Positions 32,082-37,235 of a stretch of 37,235 nucleotides of DNA are shown here, piece by piece. The notes under the pieces are model-generated. The model had not been told where the DNA came from, did not search any database, and worked only from the letters and a program-made list of their open reading frames with translations. Every line of letters begins with the position of its first letter. Position 1 is the stretch's first letter. A program made the translations under genes and the position numbers. Source of the DNA: Devosia limi DSM 17137 (GTDB lineage: Bacteria > Pseudomonadota > Alphaproteobacteria > Rhizobiales > Devosiaceae); NCBI RefSeq assembly GCF_900128975.1, contig NZ_FQVC01000021.1, positions 1 to 37,235 on the forward strand, written 5' to 3'.

Positions 32082-32810
32082 ATGACCGACCAGACACCGG
32101 AAACCACGCAGCTATTTCTGACCGCTGCAATGCCCTGCCCCTATCTGCCGGGGCGGCAGGAACGGAAACTGTTTACGCACCTGACGGGGCGACGGGCATC
32201 GAGTCTGCATCATCTGTTGAGCGAGAATGGCTTTCGCCGCAGTCAGAACCTGATTTATCGACCGGCCTGCGAAGGCTGCAATGCCTGCCAATCGGTGCGT
32301 ATCGTTGCGGCCGAGTTCGCACCGTCCGGCCGTTTCCGCCGGGTAGCGGCCAAGAATGACGATCTCTCGGTCGACGTAAAGGCCCCTGCGGCGACCAGCG
32401 AACAATACGATCTGTTCAAGCGCTACCTGGAAGCGCGCCACTCGGGCGGTGGCATGAACCAGATGAGTTTCCTCGATTACGAATACATGGTCGAAGATAC
32501 GCCGGTGCAATCGGTACTGGTGGAGTACCGGCTGCGCGACCATCCGGGCGAGCCGCTGGTGGCAGTGGCGCTGACCGACGTAATGCCCGATGGGCTGTCG
32601 ATGGTCTACAGCTTCTATGACCCGGACCTGGCGCATCGCAGTCTCGGCACCTTCCTGATTCTCGACCACATCCAGCAGGTCCGCTCGGCGGGGCTGGGAT
32701 ATGTGTATCTGGGCTACTGGGTCAAAGATTCGCCCAAGATGGCCTACAAGGCGGAGTACCGGCCGCTCGAAGTCCAGAAGGGCCCGCTTGGCTGGTGCCC
32801 GCTCGACTGA
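32082..32810 (+). CDS. bpt: aspartate/glutamate leucyltransferase (Bpt)
   Basis: A 242-residue aminoacyl-tRNA-protein transferase of the ATE family, bacterial Bpt type. It transfers leucine from Leu-tRNA to proteins with N-terminal Asp or Glu, marking them for ClpAP through the N-degron pathway. The N-terminal cysteine motif CEGCNAC (Cys63, 66, 69) and the C-terminal GYWVKDSPKMAYKAEYRPLE are family signatures. The start ATG 32082 follows a poor ribosome-binding site. It lies in the hemB-RDD-bpt run on the plus strand. Confidence 0.93.
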   Translation: MTDQTPETTQLFLTAAMPCPYLPGRQERKLFTHLTGRRASSLHHLLSENGFRRSQNLIYRPACEGCNACQSVRIVAAEFAPSGRFRRVAAKNDDLSVDVKAPAATSEQYDLFKRYLEARHSGGGMNQMSFLDYEYMVEDTPVQSVLVEYRLRDHPGEPLVAVALTDVMPDGLSMVYSFYDPDLAHRSLGTFLILDHIQQVRSAGLGYVYLGYWVKDSPKMAYKAEYRPLEVQKGPLGWCPLD

Positions 32811-32834
32811 CCTGATTCTCTTTCCGGACTTTCC

Positions 32835-33827
32835 ATGTCTCTGCTTTTGAAGCTGGTGCGCCTCGCTGTGGCGTTTGGCGCGCTTGGCGCTGCATTCCTG
32901 GCCATGCTGGCGTTTTTCGGCTTCATGGTTCCAGAACTCGACCTGTTGAACCATGCGCAGGCGCTGCTGTTTCCCGCGACAGTCATCGGCTTCGTGCTGG
33001 TGCTGCTGTTGCTGCGTGACCGCTGGCGCCTTGCCGTGGGCGGGTTCGTGGCATTGGGCCTGTTGGCATCGGCCAGTATCATGGTGCCTGAATTCGTCAA
33101 CGCGGGTTCGGCGCGGCCGGCCCCCGAGAGCGGGCGGCAGGTGATCCGACTGATGACGCACAACATCTTCGGTATGAACTACGAGATGGAAAAGGTGAGC
33201 GCGGCGATCCTCGGCGAGGACCCGGACATCATCGTCCTGCAGGAGTATTTCGGAGAACAGGCGAGCGCGCTGCATCCGCTGTTGATCCAGCGCTATCCCT
33301 ATTGTGTGCGCTGCAAGGGCGGCAAGCGGGCCAATCTGGGGCCGTATTCGCGCATTCCCTTCGAGCAGTTCGAGGACGGTGCCTGCCCGGACAATGCCTA
33401 TGTGACCGAGCGGACAGCCCATATCCTGGCACGGTTCAGCACGGAGGAGGATAAGTCCTTTTCGGTGATGACGACGCATATGGACTGGCCGCTGCCGGTG
33501 GCGCGGCAACGCCAGCAGCTTGACGCAGTGCGGGGCGTGGTGGATTCCATCGAGGGCCCGGTGATCCTGGCCGGGGACTTCAACTCGACGCCCTGGTCCT
33601 ACGCGTTGCGTAATTTCGTCGAGGACGCGGGGCTGATCCGGCAGACGGTGAACCTGGCGACCTATCCGATGCGCTGGTTCTACTTCCGGGCCTGGCGGGA
33701 TACCCTGCCCTTCCTGCCGCTGGATCATGTGATGACGCGTGGCGGCATCGTGGTGCATGATGTGCGGACCGGCACGCGTACCGCCAGCGACCACCTGCCG
33801 GTGGTGATCGACTTCAGTGTCGACTAG
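32835..33827 (+). CDS. membrane-anchored endonuclease/exonuclease/phosphatase family protein
   Basis: 330 residues. Three membrane helices fill residues about 5-88, then an EEP-fold domain at about 103-329 that would face the periplasm. All core residues are present: Asn110 (THNIFG), Glu137 (VLQEY), His215 (TTHMDW), Asp248/Asn250 (AGDFNS) and the terminal Asp319-His320 pair (SDHLPV). The substrate could be a nucleic acid, phosphoinositide-like lipid or other phosphodiester. Location with a membrane anchor favours a phospholipid or extracytoplasmic substrate. Its stop overlaps the convergent Dabb gene by four bases. Confidence 0.9.
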   Translation: MSLLLKLVRLAVAFGALGAAFLAMLAFFGFMVPELDLLNHAQALLFPATVIGFVLVLLLLRDRWRLAVGGFVALGLLASASIMVPEFVNAGSARPAPESGRQVIRLMTHNIFGMNYEMEKVSAAILGEDPDIIVLQEYFGEQASALHPLLIQRYPYCVRCKGGKRANLGPYSRIPFEQFEDGACPDNAYVTERTAHILARFSTEEDKSFSVMTTHMDWPLPVARQRQQLDAVRGVVDSIEGPVILAGDFNSTPWSYALRNFVEDAGLIRQTVNLATYPMRWFYFRAWRDTLPFLPLDHVMTRGGIVVHDVRTGTRTASDHLPVVIDFSVD

Positions 33828-34137
33828 GCGCTCGGCACGTCCATGTCGAAAACCATGAGTCCTGCCACTCCGCCCTCGAGGGCAGCCACGAGACGGGCGC
33901 CAGCGGCCTGGTGGGCGGGATCGACGAGGTAGCGGTCGCGCGCCGCCGCATCGACCAGGTCCATGATGAAGCCGTCGTCAAAACCCTTGTTCTGCCCTTC
34001 CGGCGAGATGTTGGGGCCGAAATCGGCTGACAGCAGGCCATCGATCCGGCCGACCAATGCCTTGAGCCCGGCATAGATGGCGGCGCGCTCGGCGGCGTCG
34101 ACATCGGATCGGAACTTGACGAAAACGCAGTGACGGA

Positions 34138-34141
<4 letters not shown>
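33824..34141 (-). CDS. Dabb (stress-responsive alpha/beta barrel) domain protein
   Basis: A 105-residue ferredoxin-like dimeric alpha/beta barrel protein that begins MIRHCVFVKFRSDVDAAE. The family histidine follows the first strand and a GFDDGFIMDLVDAAARDRYL block lies in mid-protein. Dabb proteins are small stress-linked proteins or cyclase-like enzymes of varied function; no specific activity can be given. ATG 34141 overlaps the parC stop by four bases, so it is translationally coupled to parC. Confidence 0.88.
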
Positions 34142-36384
<2,243 letters not shown>

Positions 36385-36850
36385 GTATTGGGGCTTCCCA
36401 GAGAACGAATCAGGAAGGGAGTATACCCAGACGGCGACAAATGCGCAGGTTTTGCGGCGGTTTCACGAGGTTTTGCCCAGCGTTTCAGCGCATTTCGCCG
36501 CCCGGCGGGCGAGCGCAAGCGCCGCTGGCCCGCGGTTGATGGACTGCGATACATGCGGCGAGACGGGCCTCATGAGTTTTGTAGATGCGAGACACCGCCT
36601 CGCCGCATGCCATGGGTTTTCTGGAACGAGCGAAGGACCCACCTTTTGAGCTTAGGCGGACACACAAAGCCTGGACCCAAGGGGAGGCGAAATCCCCCCT
36701 CTCCCATCTGCTCCCCACGGACCGTTTCGCGCGGCCCCGCAAGTTGTCGTGGCAGTAGTGGGGTGAGTATGGGGGTGTGGGGATGGGGCGGGGATAAGTT
36801 TATGGAGGGGCGTCGTCCTATCGCCGCTCCTGCATTCCAACCACTGCGCT
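36385..36850. other. noncoding gap upstream of parC
   Basis: I see no convincing gene in this stretch, which must include the parC promoter. It contains a perfect 11-bp inverted repeat, CATGCGGCGAG (36552-36562) and CTCGCCGCATG (36599-36609). It also holds a run of G tracts on the plus strand (36760-36793). The short open frames across it have no family resemblance. It may be degenerate DNA next to the insertion sequence. Confidence 0.6.
36760..36793 (+). other. G-run cluster, potential G-quadruplex
   Basis: Five tracts of four or more Gs occur within 34 bases: 36760-36763, 36771-36775, 36779-36782, 36785-36788 and 36790-36793. The loops are 7, 3, 2 and 1 bases. This meets the usual four-tract rule for a G-quadruplex. 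Function is unknown. Confidence 0.55.
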
Positions 36851-36930
36851 GCCCACGGGCTTGACCCGTGGGTCGCTATCAGCGCGTGCCGTGTTGCGAG
36901 TGGCCCACGGGTCAAGCAACCGTGGGCATC
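36851..36930. repeat. paired inverted repeat next to the IS110 remnant
   Basis: The left unit 36851-36876 contains CCCACGGG-CTTGA-CCCGTGGG. The right unit 36902-36930 contains CCCACGGGTCAAG followed by CCGTGGGCATC. The two are inverted copies joined by a short spacer, with the same design as the elements at 5738 and 10014. The right end touches the transposase stop codon. Confidence 0.7.
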
Positions 36931-37235
36931 ATGGATTGAATGCGGGGTCAGATCTGGCGATGGCATTGAGGATTGTTATGAGTTTGCGGACGGTAGCGAT
37001 CATGGCGAGCTTGAAGGGTTTTCCGCGCGCCCGGAGCCTTTGGTAGAAGCTGCCGAGCACGGGATCCTTGACCTTGATGGCGCTGAGCACAGCCATGTAG
37101 GCGATGTCGCGCAGGTGCTTTCGGCCGCCACTGCATCGCCCATTGCGATCGGAAGCGCCGGACTGGCGCGCATAGGGGGCCACGCCCAGAAGGGCCGCAG
37201 CGACCTTGGCGGAGACCTTTCCAAGCTCGGGCATG
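36929..37235 (-). pseudogene. IS110-family transposase, C-terminal part (cut by window edge)
   Basis: The visible 102 codons match the C-terminal transposase_20 domain of IS110/IS116/IS902 elements. MPELGKVSAKVAAALLGVAP is followed by GGRKHLRDIAYMAVLSAIKV, GSFYQRLRARGKPFKLAMIA and TVRKLITILNAI. This region carries the serine-type half of the composite RuvC/Tnp active site. The frame is open to the window edge, so the gene may be complete outside; it is labelled a fragment only because the start is not visible. No terminal repeats are expected for this family. Confidence 0.85.

Noticed and set aside
30217..32130. 637-codon open frame antisense to hemB and the RDD gene
   Set aside because: It runs through the tandem repeat array and two real genes on the other strand; its sequence is low-complexity Arg/His/Gln-rich.
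32112..33794. 560-codon open frame antisense to bpt and the EEP-fold gene
   Set aside because: Both genes on the plus strand have intact catalytic motifs; the antisense product resembles nothing.

Overview
The window is GC-rich chromosomal DNA from an alphaproteobacterium. It most likely belongs to the Hyphomicrobiales, near Devosia. The indicators are a RibN-type riboflavin transporter behind an FMN riboswitch, a rhizobial-type inositol locus (IolC fused to DUF2090, RpiR-type regulator), the orders plsX-fabH-ihfA-merR and glyA-nrdR-ribD-ribE-ribH-nusB, an LdtR/LdtP pair, a Bpt-type leucyltransferase and a magnesium-type HemB. The genus is a guess. I found no rRNA, tRNA, CRISPR array or prophage. 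The only mobile-element trace is the 3' part of an IS110-type transposase at the right edge.

Layout. 1-1446: promoter, FMN riboswitch and riboflavin exporter/importer-fold protein RibN. 1492-14161: an inositol catabolic region made of three transcription units. One unit is a Gfo/Idh/MocA dehydrogenase on the minus strand, divergent from an RpiR-type regulator. The second is the plus-strand operon iolC(DUF2090)-iolD-iolE-small membrane ORF-iolB, ending in a clear terminator at 9931-9955. The third is a convergent minus-strand operon for an inositol-type ABC transporter (binding protein, permease, ATPase) followed by inositol dehydrogenase. Together they would import inositol, oxidise it (IolG), dehydrate it (IolE), hydrolyse the ring (IolD), isomerise (IolB), then phosphorylate and probably cleave (IolC-DUF2090). 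The last enzyme, IolA, is not in the window. GGAA-N6-TTCC-like operators sit before all three units. At the iolC and transporter promoters they occur as pairs whose centres are exactly 30 bp apart, in the same register relative to a TTGAC-type -35 box.

14480-19461: housekeeping genes: MerR regulator, IHF alpha, FabH, PlsX, DUF177, a cytochrome bc1 chaperone and a BamE-like lipoprotein. 19482-21112: a lone Imm5-like protein and an MFS permease. 21196-25730: an overlapping glyA-nrdR-ribD-ribE-ribH-nusB operon with no riboswitch. 25983-28315: a DUF6898-like small protein, a Tat-exported L,D-transpeptidase and its MarR-type regulator LdtR. 28535-29800: a membrane protein divergent from an XRE/MmyB-type regulator around a perfect palindrome. 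29806-33827: a small membrane protein, a tandem hairpin-repeat array, HemB, an RDD protein, Bpt, and a membrane-anchored endonuclease/exonuclease/phosphatase-fold protein. 33824-36384: a Dabb-domain protein and ParC. 36385-37235: noncoding DNA with several inverted repeats and a G-run cluster, then the truncated IS110 transposase.

Several gaps, including one inside the iol operon, hold paired inverted repeats of the REP/MITE-like type scattered in genomes of this group. I saw no obviously new multigene defence or mobile system. The most novel-looking items are the twin-operator architecture of the iol regulon, the hairpin array before hemB, the unrecognised membrane ORF overlapping iolB, the orphan Imm5-like protein, and the XRE/membrane-protein pair.
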